Source: Myxococcales bacterium (GTDB lineage Bacteria; Myxococcota_A; Polyangia; Polyangiales; Polyangiaceae). From it: 64,000 nucleotides of DNA. Where the stretch lies: the NCBI GenBank assembly GCA_903642325.1, contig CAHJWM010000026.1:1-64000 (forward strand), read 5' to 3'. A program made the position numbers and the translations under genes. Positions 24,645 to 32,998 of the stretch are shown piece after piece (positions within the stretch are counted from its first letter, which is position 1; the number at the start of each line of letters is the position of its first letter). The notes under the pieces were generated by a model, which searched no databases, was not told the origin of the DNA, and saw only the letters and a list, made by a program, of their open reading frames with translations.

Positions 24645-26065
24645 TGATTCCGCCTGCTGCGGCCAAGACGTTCGACGAGCTCACGCTCGGCCATGGCGTC
24701 GGTCTCGAAGATCTGATCGACCGGGACGCCTTGAGCGAAATGGTGAAAAGCTTCTACGAGCTGCTCGGTGTGCCCCTGCGCATCTTCAGTGAAGACGGCA
24801 AGCTACTCGCAGACGCCGCCGATCAAAACCCCCTGTACGCTTACCTCAACTCGGCCAAGGCGGGCCGGGTCGCGCTCTCGGACATAGCGGGCAAGGTCAA
24901 GAACCTAGCCCTCGGAGAAGACGGCTTGGCGAGCTATCCATGCCCGACCGGTGAGAGCTATGTCGTCGCCGCCATTCAATACGACGGCAAACGCATGGGC
25001 CGGATGATCCTCGGACCATTCGTGTCCCCAAGTGACGCCGTTCCAACGCGCGTGTTGCTCACATTGGACCCTGCGCTCGAAGCGTCGCGCCTGCAGGAGC
25101 TGTTTCTGGAGCTGCCCCGTGCCGAGTCCGAGGCGGTCCTGAAGCTCGTTCGACACCTGCAGCGCACGCTCGATCTGCTCTTGTTCAGCGGCCACCGCGC
25201 GCTGCTCACGAGCAACATGCACCTGGCGTCGGTACGGGAGAGCTTTCGAGAGCTAGAGGACAAAAATGACAAGCTGCAAACCGCGTTCGACCGCTTGAAA
25301 GAGCTCGACCGGCTGAAGAGCAACTTTTTGGCAACGGTCTCCCACGAGCTGCGCACGCCCCTGACCTCGATCATCGGCTACAGCGAAATGCTGGTGGAAG
25401 GCTTGGCTGGCGAAATGACCGCTGAGCAGCGCGAGTTCGTGCAAACCATCCGCGACAAGGGCGAGCAGCTTTTGCAGCTCATCAAGGGCCTTCTGGATCT
25501 TTCGAAGCTCGAGAGCGGGACGATGAGCCTGCGCAAGAGCCAGACCGATATCTTGACCGTGCTCCGCGACGTGGCGCAGACCATGAGCCCCACGGCGCGC
25601 AAGAAAGAAGTGGAGATCATCGTCGACGTTGAACGGGGCTTACCTCTGATGTGGGCGGACTCCGAGCGGCTGCGGCAGGTTTTTTTGAACCTCACGGAGA
25701 ACGCCATCAAATTCACGCCCCCGAGCGGGCGTGTCACGCTCTCCGCGCGCATCACCGCGGTCGACGCATCGAACCCAGAGGAGGCGGGAGGACTCGTGAT
25801 CTTGAGCGCGCGGCGCACCGCCATCGAATTCCGAGTCGCCGACACGGGTATCGGCATTCCAGAAGCCGAGCGCAGCCGAGTTTTCGACGCTTTCTACCAG
25901 GTGGACTCGAGCTCCACGCGCGAAGCGGGCGGGACGGGCCTTGGCCTGTCCATCGTGCGTCGCTTGATCGATGGCCATGACGGCACGGTGCGCATCACCG
26001 ACAACACGCCCAAGGGCGCGGTGTTCGTGGTCACCATTCCCGTGAAGCGGGCGACCATCGGCTAG
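24644..26065 (+). CDS. Sensor histidine kinase with PocR-type sensory domain
   Basis: This soluble 473-aa kinase has no membrane segment. Residues ~20-180 match the PocR ligand-binding domain (S-F-Y-E-L-L-G-V-P-L-R-I-F, E-S-Y-V-V-A-A-I, I-L-G-P-F-V-S-P). A coiled coil (R-E-L-E-D-K-N-D-K-L-Q-T-A-F-D-R-L-K) at ~205-228 links it to the HisKA domain with phosphoacceptor His234 in T-V-S-H-E-L-R-T-P. The ATPase domain has N-A-I-K-F, D-T-G-I-G-I-P and G-G-T-G-L-G-L-S-I-V. No response regulator gene is adjacent, so it is an orphan kinase. Its start overlaps the MglA-like GTPase stop, which ties the two functionally. Confidence 0.93.
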   Translation: MIPPAAAKTFDELTLGHGVGLEDLIDRDALSEMVKSFYELLGVPLRIFSEDGKLLADAADQNPLYAYLNSAKAGRVALSDIAGKVKNLALGEDGLASYPCPTGESYVVAAIQYDGKRMGRMILGPFVSPSDAVPTRVLLTLDPALEASRLQELFLELPRAESEAVLKLVRHLQRTLDLLLFSGHRALLTSNMHLASVRESFRELEDKNDKLQTAFDRLKELDRLKSNFLATVSHELRTPLTSIIGYSEMLVEGLAGEMTAEQREFVQTIRDKGEQLLQLIKGLLDLSKLESGTMSLRKSQTDILTVLRDVAQTMSPTARKKEVEIIVDVERGLPLMWADSERLRQVFLNLTENAIKFTPPSGRVTLSARITAVDASNPEEAGGLVILSARRTAIEFRVADTGIGIPEAERSRVFDAFYQVDSSSTREAGGTGLGLSIVRRLIDGHDGTVRITDNTPKGAVFVVTIPVKRATIG

Positions 26066-26096
26066 TCGAGACGGGCTCGTGTAAGATGTGGGCGCC

Positions 26097-27080
26097 ATGC
26101 GTCGTTCGCAGACCGTTCAGGAATTTGCGGCGATCGCGCAGTTGCGCGCCATCTTCAGGGATCAAAGCCGTCACGTCGAGCTCGGCATCGGCGACGATGC
26201 CGCGGTACTAAGCTCCGCCGGGCGTCTGGTCTGGACGATTGACACGGCGGTGGAGCACGTTCACTTCGAGCGCGGCTGGCTGTCGCTTGCCGACCTCGGT
26301 TGGCGGAGCTTCCATGCCGCCGCAAGTGACGTGTGCGCGATGGGCGGCGCGCCGATCGCCGCGCTCTCCAGCGTGATTTTTCCAGCGGGCTTTCGCGCTT
26401 CTCAATTGGCCGAGCTCGCGCGAGGTCAACGTGCGGCGGCGCGCGCGCTCGGCTGCACGGTGGCGGGCGGAAACCTCTCGCGCGGCTCCGAGCTCAGCGT
26501 CACCAGCACGCTGCTCGGAGCGGTGTCGCGCCCGATTTTGCGCAGCGGGGCGAAGCCCGGCGACGAGCTCTGGCTGTGCGGTGAGCTGGGTTGGGCGGCG
26601 GCGGGCTTGCGTGTGTTGCAGCGTGGGCGAACCGGCGCGGCAAAGGCAGCTGCACGCCGCGCGCTCGCTGCATTTCGTCGACCGCAGGCCCAACTCGCAG
26701 CGGGCTTAGCCCTCGCGGGTCGCGCACGCGCCGCGATCGATATCTCGGACGGTCTTGCCGGTGACGCTGCGCACCTGGCGAAAGATAGCGGTGTGCAGCT
26801 CGTGCTGGAGCTGCCTGCGCTGAGGGCAAGCTTGGGCAGGGCGCTGGTCACGCTCGCAGAACGCCTTGGCACGGCGGCCTTGCAACTGGCGTTGTACGGC
26901 GGCGAAGACTACGCCCTGCTCGCCGCGGGGCCGATGCGCAAACGCCCTGCGGGCGTGCGGGTCATTGGCCGGGTCCAGCAGGGGCGCGGCGTTTGGTTGA
27001 GCGAGGGAGCAACGCTCACGCCGGCTGCTGCCGGTTTCCAGCACTCGGGTGGACGTAAGGCCCCGGGCGTGGGACGCTAA
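26097..27080 (+). CDS. thiL: Thiamine-monophosphate kinase
   Basis: ThiL phosphorylates thiamine monophosphate to the active cofactor thiamine diphosphate. The 327-aa protein has the PurM-like N-domain signature G-I-G-D-D-A-A-V, then T-I-D-T-A-V-E-H-V-H-F, A-A-A-S-D-V-C-A-M-G-G-A-P, G-G-N-L-S-R-G, and the C-domain A-I-D-I-S-D-G-L and Y-G-G-E-D-Y-A-L-L. ATG 26097 is the start; a TAAGAT box 10 nt before it could be a -10 element, which would make the mRNA almost leaderless. No other thiamine gene is near. The gene is 31 bp after the kinase gene. Confidence 0.93.
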   Translation: MRRSQTVQEFAAIAQLRAIFRDQSRHVELGIGDDAAVLSSAGRLVWTIDTAVEHVHFERGWLSLADLGWRSFHAAASDVCAMGGAPIAALSSVIFPAGFRASQLAELARGQRAAARALGCTVAGGNLSRGSELSVTSTLLGAVSRPILRSGAKPGDELWLCGELGWAAAGLRVLQRGRTGAAKAAARRALAAFRRPQAQLAAGLALAGRARAAIDISDGLAGDAAHLAKDSGVQLVLELPALRASLGRALVTLAERLGTAALQLALYGGEDYALLAAGPMRKRPAGVRVIGRVQQGRGVWLSEGATLTPAAAGFQHSGGRKAPGVGR

Positions 27081-27090
27081 ACCACGATAA

Positions 27091-27840
27091 ATGGCTCGAT
27101 TGCACCGGTGGCCAGCCAATTGGAAACATAACGTACCCGTGCGATGCGTGGTTCTGATTCCCTTTTTGCTTGTGCTGAGCGGCTGCTCCGGGTCGTCCGC
27201 CACCGCGTCCGTCGACGGCGGTTCCCCGGATGCTCGGCCGGACTACGATACCCACCGGGTAAGCGTTCCGTTCCTGGTGGACGACCAATTCATCCCCAGC
27301 GGCTGCATCGGGGACTGCGCAAGCAGCGTGCTCAACAATAACGACTGCCCGGAGCGTGGCTCACCTGACGCCCAGGGCGAGTGTCATCACTTCGTGTTCA
27401 CGGCGAACACGGCCGCCGGCGCATGGGGCTGGGCCAGCGTGCTCTGGCAAACCACGGAGCAAAATTGGGGCTCGCTCCCGGGCCGCGCGGTAGCCCCGGG
27501 CGCGACCGGCATGCGTTTTTACGCCGCAGGCAAGGCGGGGGGCGAGGCCCTCGATATCGTCGTGGGCGGTATGATTCCGACCGACGCGGGCAAGGCGTGC
27601 GAAGACGCCAACGAATGCTCGAGCGGTGTATGCAAGGCAGCCGCATGCGCCGAGCCGCACCACGACACGCTGAACGTCTCGAAGCACGTGGAGCTCAGCG
27701 CAGATTATGCGCTCTTCGAGATTCCATTCGGCAGCAAAGACTACGGCTCGGAGGTCATGAGCGGCTTCGGCTGGACCGCGAAGATGCCGAAGAACGCCGA
27801 TAAGATCGAATTTTTTATCGACGACCTCAGGTGGGAATGA
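27091..27840 (+). CDS. Secreted lipoprotein of unknown function, Cys-rich
   Basis: This 249-aa protein starts with a basic n-region, a hydrophobic stretch and the lipobox L-V-L-S-G-C. A linker of Ser/Asp/Gly precedes a beta-rich domain with Trp- and Tyr-rich strands (G-W-A-S-V-L-W, R-F-Y-A-A-G-K). It resembles carbohydrate-binding or galactose-binding domains. Residues A-C-E-D-A-N-E-C-S-S-G-V-C-K-A-A-A-C form a compact four-cysteine loop inserted before the last strands. The last codons overlap the next lipoprotein gene (ATGA), so they are made together. A later GTG (27139) could be the start. I do not recognise the family. Confidence 0.7.
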   Translation: MARLHRWPANWKHNVPVRCVVLIPFLLVLSGCSGSSATASVDGGSPDARPDYDTHRVSVPFLVDDQFIPSGCIGDCASSVLNNNDCPERGSPDAQGECHHFVFTANTAAGAWGWASVLWQTTEQNWGSLPGRAVAPGATGMRFYAAGKAGGEALDIVVGGMIPTDAGKACEDANECSSGVCKAAACAEPHHDTLNVSKHVELSADYALFEIPFGSKDYGSEVMSGFGWTAKMPKNADKIEFFIDDLRWE

Positions 27841-29543
27841 CACGCGGCGGCCTCGGCTGCGCAAGCGTCTCCTTCTTCCTGCTTTGCTCGCAGCTCGGCT
27901 GCCGGCCCGAGGACGCAAATCTGGGCGGCGCTTGGAGCTGTCCGCCGTCTGCCGCCGAATCCTGCTTTTTTTTCGATAGCGCGCTGATGGCGCAGTCGAG
28001 CCTTAGCGATGTCCGCGCACAATTCGACGCGCCCATCGATCCCGACGCCGCAAAAGCGCCGAGCGTTGTCTATCCACTCGACGGCACCACTGAGCCGTCG
28101 AATATATATGACCTCGACGTTCAGTGGCGACGCCCGCGTAGCGCGCAAAAGTTATTTCGGATTCGGGTCGAAAGCGCGGCGTTACCCTTTGGGCGATACG
28201 AGCTGTACATACCGTGCTTTCCGAAGAACGACGGCTGCCATTACAACGTGCCTGAGCAAGCATGGTCAGCGAATGTCACGTCGCAGCTACGCGGAGCCGA
28301 CGCCCTGTTGACGGTCGCGGCGAGTGACGGGGAGGGCGGCGAGGTCTCGGTTTCGCCGGCGGTACATCTGCGCTTCACGTATGCGCCGGTGCCGGGGGGT
28401 CTGTACTATTGGTCCGCTCATCCGCCCAACACTCCGCCCGGGACCCCGGATCAAGGCACCACGTATCGTTTGGCCTTCGGCGCCCTTCGCGCGGCTCCAT
28501 TCATCCGGCCCAATCAAGAAAATCCAAAGAGCTGCGAAGGGTGCCACTCGGTTAGCGGGAATGGCAACCTGATCGCCTTTACCGCGACGGACAGCTTGGA
28601 CGGGCCCAAGGCGGGTAATTTCGTGGCCAGGGACACGTCAAACCCAACCGCCGCCACCTTTCCCGTGTCGAGCAAGCCCGACAGCACGATGATCGCCCTC
28701 AACTACACGGGCACGCTCGGCGTGATTGGCTTCGACAATGAGCTTTCACTGAAAAATCTCGCGGACGGAAGCTCGACGCCCATCGCCTCTTCTCTGTTCG
28801 GGGCGGAGGGCCATGGCTACTTCCCTGATTTTTCCCCAGACGGAAAGCATATCGCCGTCACGCTTTCCGATAGCCCGGACACGCCTTGGGCGGTGAGCAC
28901 CGGTTCGATTGCCACGCTCGACTTCGACGGCCACGCCTTCTCGGCGGCCAAGGTGCTCGTCCCGATGACCGACAACGAGTTTCACTTTTATCCGAGTTGG
29001 TCGCCCGATAACCAATGGATCGTTTTTGCTTCGGCACCCCGCGGTGTCGACCCCACGCGCGGCTGCTCCGACCCCAACGATTCGAAGTGTCGAGCCATCA
29101 GCTACGATCAACGCAACGCTCGTCTGCGGCTGGTGCACTTTCCCGACGGCCGCGTGTACGACCTGAACCGCGCCACTCAGGGCGCCGGGCTGACCTCGAC
29201 CTTGCCGAAGTTCGCGCCCTTACCGACGAACGGCCACAATCAGCTGTTCATCACCTTCAACAGCAAAATGCGTTACGGGATCGAAGTGCCGGATAACAGC
29301 CCGGCGCAGCTTTGGCTGTCGGTGCTCGACTTCGAGCGCCTGCCGGACGACCCGTCGAGCGCGCCAGTGTGGCTGCCGTTTCAGAGCTTCGGGCAGAAGA
29401 ACCACATGGCGTATTGGTGTGACAAAGTGCCTTGCCGAACTGACGTGGACCCTGGGCTCGAGTGCGGTCCGGAAGAAAACTGTGTCGATCAAGGCCCGCC
29501 GGACGGCCCGGTGTGCATACCGATCGCGCCGACCGTCAAATAG
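27837..29543 (+). CDS. Lipoprotein with TolB/WD40-like beta-propeller and a CxxCH motif
   Basis: This 568-aa protein starts at ATG 27837 inside the previous stop. A lipoprotein signal ends at Q-L-G-C. An N-terminal beta domain follows, then C-E-G-C-H at residues 233-237, the haem c attachment motif (N-P-K-S-C-E-G-C-H-S-V-S). The middle is a PD40-type propeller with F-S-P-D-G-K-H-I-A and S-W-S-P-D-N-Q-W-I-V-F repeats. The C-terminus has a Cys-rich tail (P-C-R-T-D ... C-G-P-E-E-N-C). A single c-type haem is plausible, but no cytochrome maturation genes are near. The function is unknown; a surface sensor or cell-envelope binding protein is my guess. Confidence 0.8.
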   Translation: MTRGGLGCASVSFFLLCSQLGCRPEDANLGGAWSCPPSAAESCFFFDSALMAQSSLSDVRAQFDAPIDPDAAKAPSVVYPLDGTTEPSNIYDLDVQWRRPRSAQKLFRIRVESAALPFGRYELYIPCFPKNDGCHYNVPEQAWSANVTSQLRGADALLTVAASDGEGGEVSVSPAVHLRFTYAPVPGGLYYWSAHPPNTPPGTPDQGTTYRLAFGALRAAPFIRPNQENPKSCEGCHSVSGNGNLIAFTATDSLDGPKAGNFVARDTSNPTAATFPVSSKPDSTMIALNYTGTLGVIGFDNELSLKNLADGSSTPIASSLFGAEGHGYFPDFSPDGKHIAVTLSDSPDTPWAVSTGSIATLDFDGHAFSAAKVLVPMTDNEFHFYPSWSPDNQWIVFASAPRGVDPTRGCSDPNDSKCRAISYDQRNARLRLVHFPDGRVYDLNRATQGAGLTSTLPKFAPLPTNGHNQLFITFNSKMRYGIEVPDNSPAQLWLSVLDFERLPDDPSSAPVWLPFQSFGQKNHMAYWCDKVPCRTDVDPGLECGPEENCVDQGPPDGPVCIPIAPTVK

Positions 29544-29573
29544 CAGCCGGCACCGTTCAGCGCGGGTTGCGCG

Positions 29574-30473
29574 TCAGTTGGCAACCAATGCCGAGACCTT
29601 CACGTAGTCGACCGCCATGTGCGCGGGCAGCGGCGTCGCAGCATCGGGGTCACCGTCGTAAATGCCGCCAACCGCCAAGTTGAGCAGAATGAACATGGGC
29701 TGATCGAAGATCCAGGGTAGATGAAGGTTGGCCATGCCCGATGGCGTGCGCCACGCATAAGGATTCTCATCGATTAGCCAGCGCATCCCCTGCGCGGTCC
29801 ATTCGAGCGCAAATACGTGGAAGGCATCCGCGAATGAGCCCGCCGGCAAAGTGTAGCTGTCATGTGTCGTCGAGCCGTCCTCGTAGCCCGGACCGTGCAC
29901 GCTGCCGGTGACGACGCTCGGGTTACTGCCGCCGAGCTCCATGATGTCTACCTCTCCGCACTTCGGCCAACTGACGACGTCGATATTGCTGCCGAGCAGC
30001 CAGAAGGCGGGCCACAGGCCCTTGCCGGCGGGCACCTTGATGCGCGCTTCGATGCGCCCGTATTTGGGCTGGACGAAGCCCTGGGTGTCTAGGCGGCCGG
30101 AGGTGTACGGTTGCGCGCTGGCAACGCCGGCCGCGTTCACGAAAAACTCACGTTGAGCCGTGATCAGTAGGTTGCCCGCGCCGTCGAGCATGATGTTGCT
30201 CGGACGGTCCGTGTAATACTGCTTCTCTGCATTGTAGGGCGCGGCGACCACACGCTCGTTCCAAGCCGCCGAGCTCGGGCGGCTGCCGGATGGCCCATCG
30301 AAGTCATCGACGTACACCACCTGCCAGTGACTTTGGACTCCGGGGCCCGGCTTGCTGCCGGCGTCCGCGGGGCCAGCCCAGTAGTCCGGTCCTGCTTCAG
30401 GCGGAGGCGCGCTGCAGCCGACTAGGCTGAGCGCCCAGGCTACCGCGCCGAACAGAGAGACGAGACGGAACAT
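29574..30473 (-). CDS. Glycoside hydrolase family 16 lipoprotein (beta-glucanase-like)
   Basis: GH16 enzymes cut beta-1,3 or mixed glucans, agarose or carrageenans. The active-site motif G-E-V-D-I-M-E-L (E-x-D-x-x-E, both catalytic glutamates and the Asp) is intact. Flanking motifs are G-R-I-E-A-R-I-K, P-A-F-W-L-L-G, S-V-H-G-P-G and F-A-L-E-W. The 299-aa protein carries a lipobox, L-V-G-C-S, so it is anchored at the outer or inner membrane. I placed the start at ATG 30473; the frame continues 75 bp upstream without a signal peptide. It follows the ECF sigma/TPR operon by 71 bp on the same strand and may be co-transcribed, so it could be a regulon member. The specific polysaccharide is not deducible. 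Confidence 0.9.
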   Translation of the reverse strand: MFRLVSLFGAVAWALSLVGCSAPPPEAGPDYWAGPADAGSKPGPGVQSHWQVVYVDDFDGPSGSRPSSAAWNERVVAAPYNAEKQYYTDRPSNIMLDGAGNLLITAQREFFVNAAGVASAQPYTSGRLDTQGFVQPKYGRIEARIKVPAGKGLWPAFWLLGSNIDVVSWPKCGEVDIMELGGSNPSVVTGSVHGPGYEDGSTTHDSYTLPAGSFADAFHVFALEWTAQGMRWLIDENPYAWRTPSGMANLHLPWIFDQPMFILLNLAVGGIYDGDPDAATPLPAHMAVDYVKVSALVAN

Positions 30474-30544
30474 GCTGCGCCGAGCGATGTCCAGCAAGCG
30501 GCGACTCGATCGGCCCAATTCCGTTGGCACCGACGAGGGCAAAA

Positions 30545-31246
30545 TCAACGGCTAATGAGCGTGCGAACGCGCGTCGCGTAGGGGCTGTTAGCGTGCGAGG
30601 CGAGGAAGCGCTCCGCGAGTGATTCAGCCGCAGACGCATCGCCCTCGCGAATCAGTGCCTCGATCCGCACGACCGTCGCTTCTTGAGCCAGACGACCACG
30701 CGGGAAGCGTGTTTTATAGCCATCGAGCTCGCGGAGCGCCTGCGCCGCGTTGCCGGACGCCAGCGCCGCTTTGGCGCTCTTTATCGCCGCCACTTCCTCG
30801 GCGAGTGAGGGCGCGCCCACGTTCTTCGGCGCGTCTGCCCCGTACGCCAAGGTCGGCAAGTCTTCGAGCTTGGTGACCGGGACCAAGTCTACGCTGCCGG
30901 CCTCCGCGGCAGTCGGCGCTACCACATCGGCCGTGGCTCGAGCTACCGCTAGGCGCACCTCATGCGGCTTTGTCTGCAAGCTGAACAAGGCGGCTAGAGT
31001 GGCGCCTAGCGCCACCACGCCCGCGGTGCCCCACTTCAAAGCTGCGGAGCTCACCGTATGGCTAAACGCGCCCTGGGCCGCGCTCGACGGCTCGCCCAGC
31101 ATACCGCCGACGACACCTACGCCCAGACCGGCGAGGATACGCTGACGACCTTCCCCGCTCGGACCTTCGCTGCGAGCGATCCTCAAGAGGCTCGCTTGCA
31201 GCGAGTCTGTTCCTGGCTCATCGAGCAACCGACTCGGGTCTTTCAT
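30545..31246 (-). CDS. TPR-containing membrane protein next to ECF sigma factor (possible anti-sigma)
   Basis: This 233-aa protein has a short N-terminal cytoplasmic segment (~75 residues), one transmembrane helix (G-T-A-G-V-V-A-L-G-A-T-L-A-A-L-F-S-L) and a C-terminal helical domain with TPR-like repeats (A-L-A-S-G-N-A-A-Q-A-L-R-E-L-D-G-Y and G-D-A-S-A-A-E-S-L-A-E-R-F-L). No classic zinc anti-sigma motif (HxxxCxxC) is seen. Its ATG overlaps the sigma stop, which supports a regulatory pair. The topology suits an anti-sigma-like sensor with a periplasmic TPR domain, but that role is inferred. Confidence 0.75.
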   Translation of the reverse strand: MKDPSRLLDEPGTDSLQASLLRIARSEGPSGEGRQRILAGLGVGVVGGMLGEPSSAAQGAFSHTVSSAALKWGTAGVVALGATLAALFSLQTKPHEVRLAVARATADVVAPTAAEAGSVDLVPVTKLEDLPTLAYGADAPKNVGAPSLAEEVAAIKSAKAALASGNAAQALRELDGYKTRFPRGRLAQEATVVRIEALIREGDASAAESLAERFLASHANSPYATRVRTLISR

Positions 31247-31899
31247 CACACCGCTCCTCGTCTAAAATCGTGCTTCGCCCGGTAGCGGGTGACGGCATCC
31301 TGAAAGGCCTTGCGCGCGCGCCTGAGGCGCGAGCCAACCGTGCCCAGAGGGATGCCGATGGAGTCGGCGATCTCGTACACGGACAACTCTTCGATCTCGA
31401 ACAGAACGAACACCGCTCGCAAATCTTCGGGCATGCTCTCCATCACCTGATCGAGTAGTGCCCGAGCGCGTAGCTGATCAGACAACTGATCTTGTGTGAC
31501 TACCGGATCTTCCGGAACATGCGCCAAGTTGTCGTACGCTCGTTTTCGGCGGTGTATCGAGCGGCGCGCATTTGCGGCCACGCGCGCCGCGGTCGCGAAT
31601 AGGAAGCTCCGTTCCTTATCCACTGGCACTTCATCGAGCTTCTGCGCGGCGACCAGGAACACCTGCTGGGCAGCGTCGTCTGCATCCGCCGACGGCACTC
31701 CAAAGCGGCGCAGGCAGCGCCACACGAAATCCAAATGCGTGGTTGCGACTCGGCGCAACCGGTCGAGGTCGTGCACGAGGGGCAACTCCAGACCCGCATC
31801 GCGCCGCTCATTGCTGGCGGGGCGTGGACTTGCAGCAACACCCGAAGCCGGGTCGGGCCCGTATTCGCGATCAGTTGCCACTTTTTGCGCCCACGGCAT
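31246..31899 (-). CDS. ECF-type RNA polymerase sigma factor
   Basis: This 217-aa protein has sigma-70 region 2 (F-V-W-R-C-L-R-R-F-G-V-P, A-D-D-A-A-Q-Q-V-F-L-V-A) and region 4 (L-P/M-P-E-D-L-R-A-V-F-V-L-F-E-I-E-E-L-S, then I-A-D-S-I-G-I-P-L-G-T-V-G-S-R-L-R-R-A-R). The spacing matches ECF sigmas. ATG 31899 is my choice; TTG 31917 is an alternative and neither has a good ribosome site. It lies between a secreted beta-rich protein (33 bp upstream) and the TPR membrane protein (overlapping). Such sigma factors usually transcribe their own operon, so a promoter upstream of 32952 is expected. Confidence 0.92.
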   Translation of the reverse strand: MPWAQKVATDREYGPDPASGVAASPRPASNERRDAGLELPLVHDLDRLRRVATTHLDFVWRCLRRFGVPSADADDAAQQVFLVAAQKLDEVPVDKERSFLFATAARVAANARRSIHRRKRAYDNLAHVPEDPVVTQDQLSDQLRARALLDQVMESMPEDLRAVFVLFEIEELSVYEIADSIGIPLGTVGSRLRRARKAFQDAVTRYRAKHDFRRGAV

Positions 31900-31932
31900 C
31901 CTCCATGCGGTTTCCAACGAGGATGCTTTTGA

Positions 31933-32952
31933 TCACATAAAATGTACACCGACGGCCAAGCTCACTAGGTAGCCGAGCTGCCCAACTTGGTGCAACTCCC
32001 GCAATTTCCCGGTATTTTGCAAGACGACGTAGCGCTGGAGCAAGAGCGGTGCACGCCCTCCGCCAACAACCTGCAAAAACAATCGCCCGGGGCCCTCGAG
32101 ACGACCGCACAGGCCTACATCGACCGCGGCCCACGCCTTGTCGACGTTGAACGCGGGGCTGATGTTTCGACCCTGTGCGCTGACGCGGCCCAACTCGAGA
32201 GCGGTCTCACCCCAGATCGAAAATCGTTTTAGTTCCGCCAGGCGGTATCCTAACCCCGCCCACGTCGACAAATCCGAGAACCGCGTCTCGCCGTCGTGTT
32301 GGGCGGGGCCAACAGCCACGCCGAAATGCAGCTCGAGAGGTGCGTAATACGTGCTTCCGAGCTCGGCAAAGAGGTCGAGCTTTGCGAAGGGGGCGAGGTT
32401 ATCGCCGGCGCGCGCTCCGACACTCAAATCGAAGAGTGGGGGGCGGGGCTCGGCCCGTGGTGGTGGCCGGCGGGAGACGTCAATCGAGATCGTCGGCTTG
32501 GGTGCAGGTGGCTTTGGAGGCTCGGGAACGGCGAGTGGTGCGGCGGTCGGCGGCGCTTCGCTGACGGTCGCGTCCGGGTCGGCGCCGAGCGCGTCGGGAT
32601 CGATTGCGAGCGCCGTCGCCAACGCAAGCGCGGAGATCACTTCATCGCAGCTCGCTCCCGACACGCGGCGGACCGCCTGTGCGGCCTGATCCTCGATCGT
32701 GAGCTCGCCGTTCACGAGGTTGCCGGAATGCGAAACGCGGATCGCGAATTTGCGAAGTGATGCACCGCCATCATTCGCGACCTCTACTTTGTTGGTGATG
32801 GCCTGAACTAGCTCGACGAACTTCTTTCGGTCCGGACAACCCTTGGCGGGTTGATAAGCCAGCTGGATCAGCTCTTTGTCGGCGTATGCGGGGGAGGGCG
32901 CGATCAGACACGCAAGAATCAGCGCCCCGCGCCACTTCACCGGTTGCCTCAC
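31933..32952 (-). CDS. Secreted/outer-membrane protein of the ECF sigma operon
   Basis: This 339-aa protein starts with a Sec signal (A-L-I-L-A-C-L-I-A-P-S-P-A-Y-A, cleavage after A-Y-A). The first ~110 residues form a small domain with Cys pairs (G-C-P-D-R, A-S-C-D-E) that looks like a periplasmic ligand domain. A Pro-rich linker (P-E-P-P-K-P-P-A-P-K-P) follows. The last ~170 residues are alternating beta strands with aromatic belts ending in G-V-H-F-M, consistent with an outer-membrane barrel or surface domain. It is the first gene of the operon with sigma and TPR proteins, so it may be the signal receptor. I do not recognise a named family. Confidence 0.75.
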   Translation of the reverse strand: MRQPVKWRGALILACLIAPSPAYADKELIQLAYQPAKGCPDRKKFVELVQAITNKVEVANDGGASLRKFAIRVSHSGNLVNGELTIEDQAAQAVRRVSGASCDEVISALALATALAIDPDALGADPDATVSEAPPTAAPLAVPEPPKPPAPKPTISIDVSRRPPPRAEPRPPLFDLSVGARAGDNLAPFAKLDLFAELGSTYYAPLELHFGVAVGPAQHDGETRFSDLSTWAGLGYRLAELKRFSIWGETALELGRVSAQGRNISPAFNVDKAWAAVDVGLCGRLEGPGRLFLQVVGGGRAPLLLQRYVVLQNTGKLRELHQVGQLGYLVSLAVGVHFM

Positions 32953-32998
32953 GCGCCCTCCGCTCAGCGCCCCCCTACGGGCGGGGCCGAGACACCGA

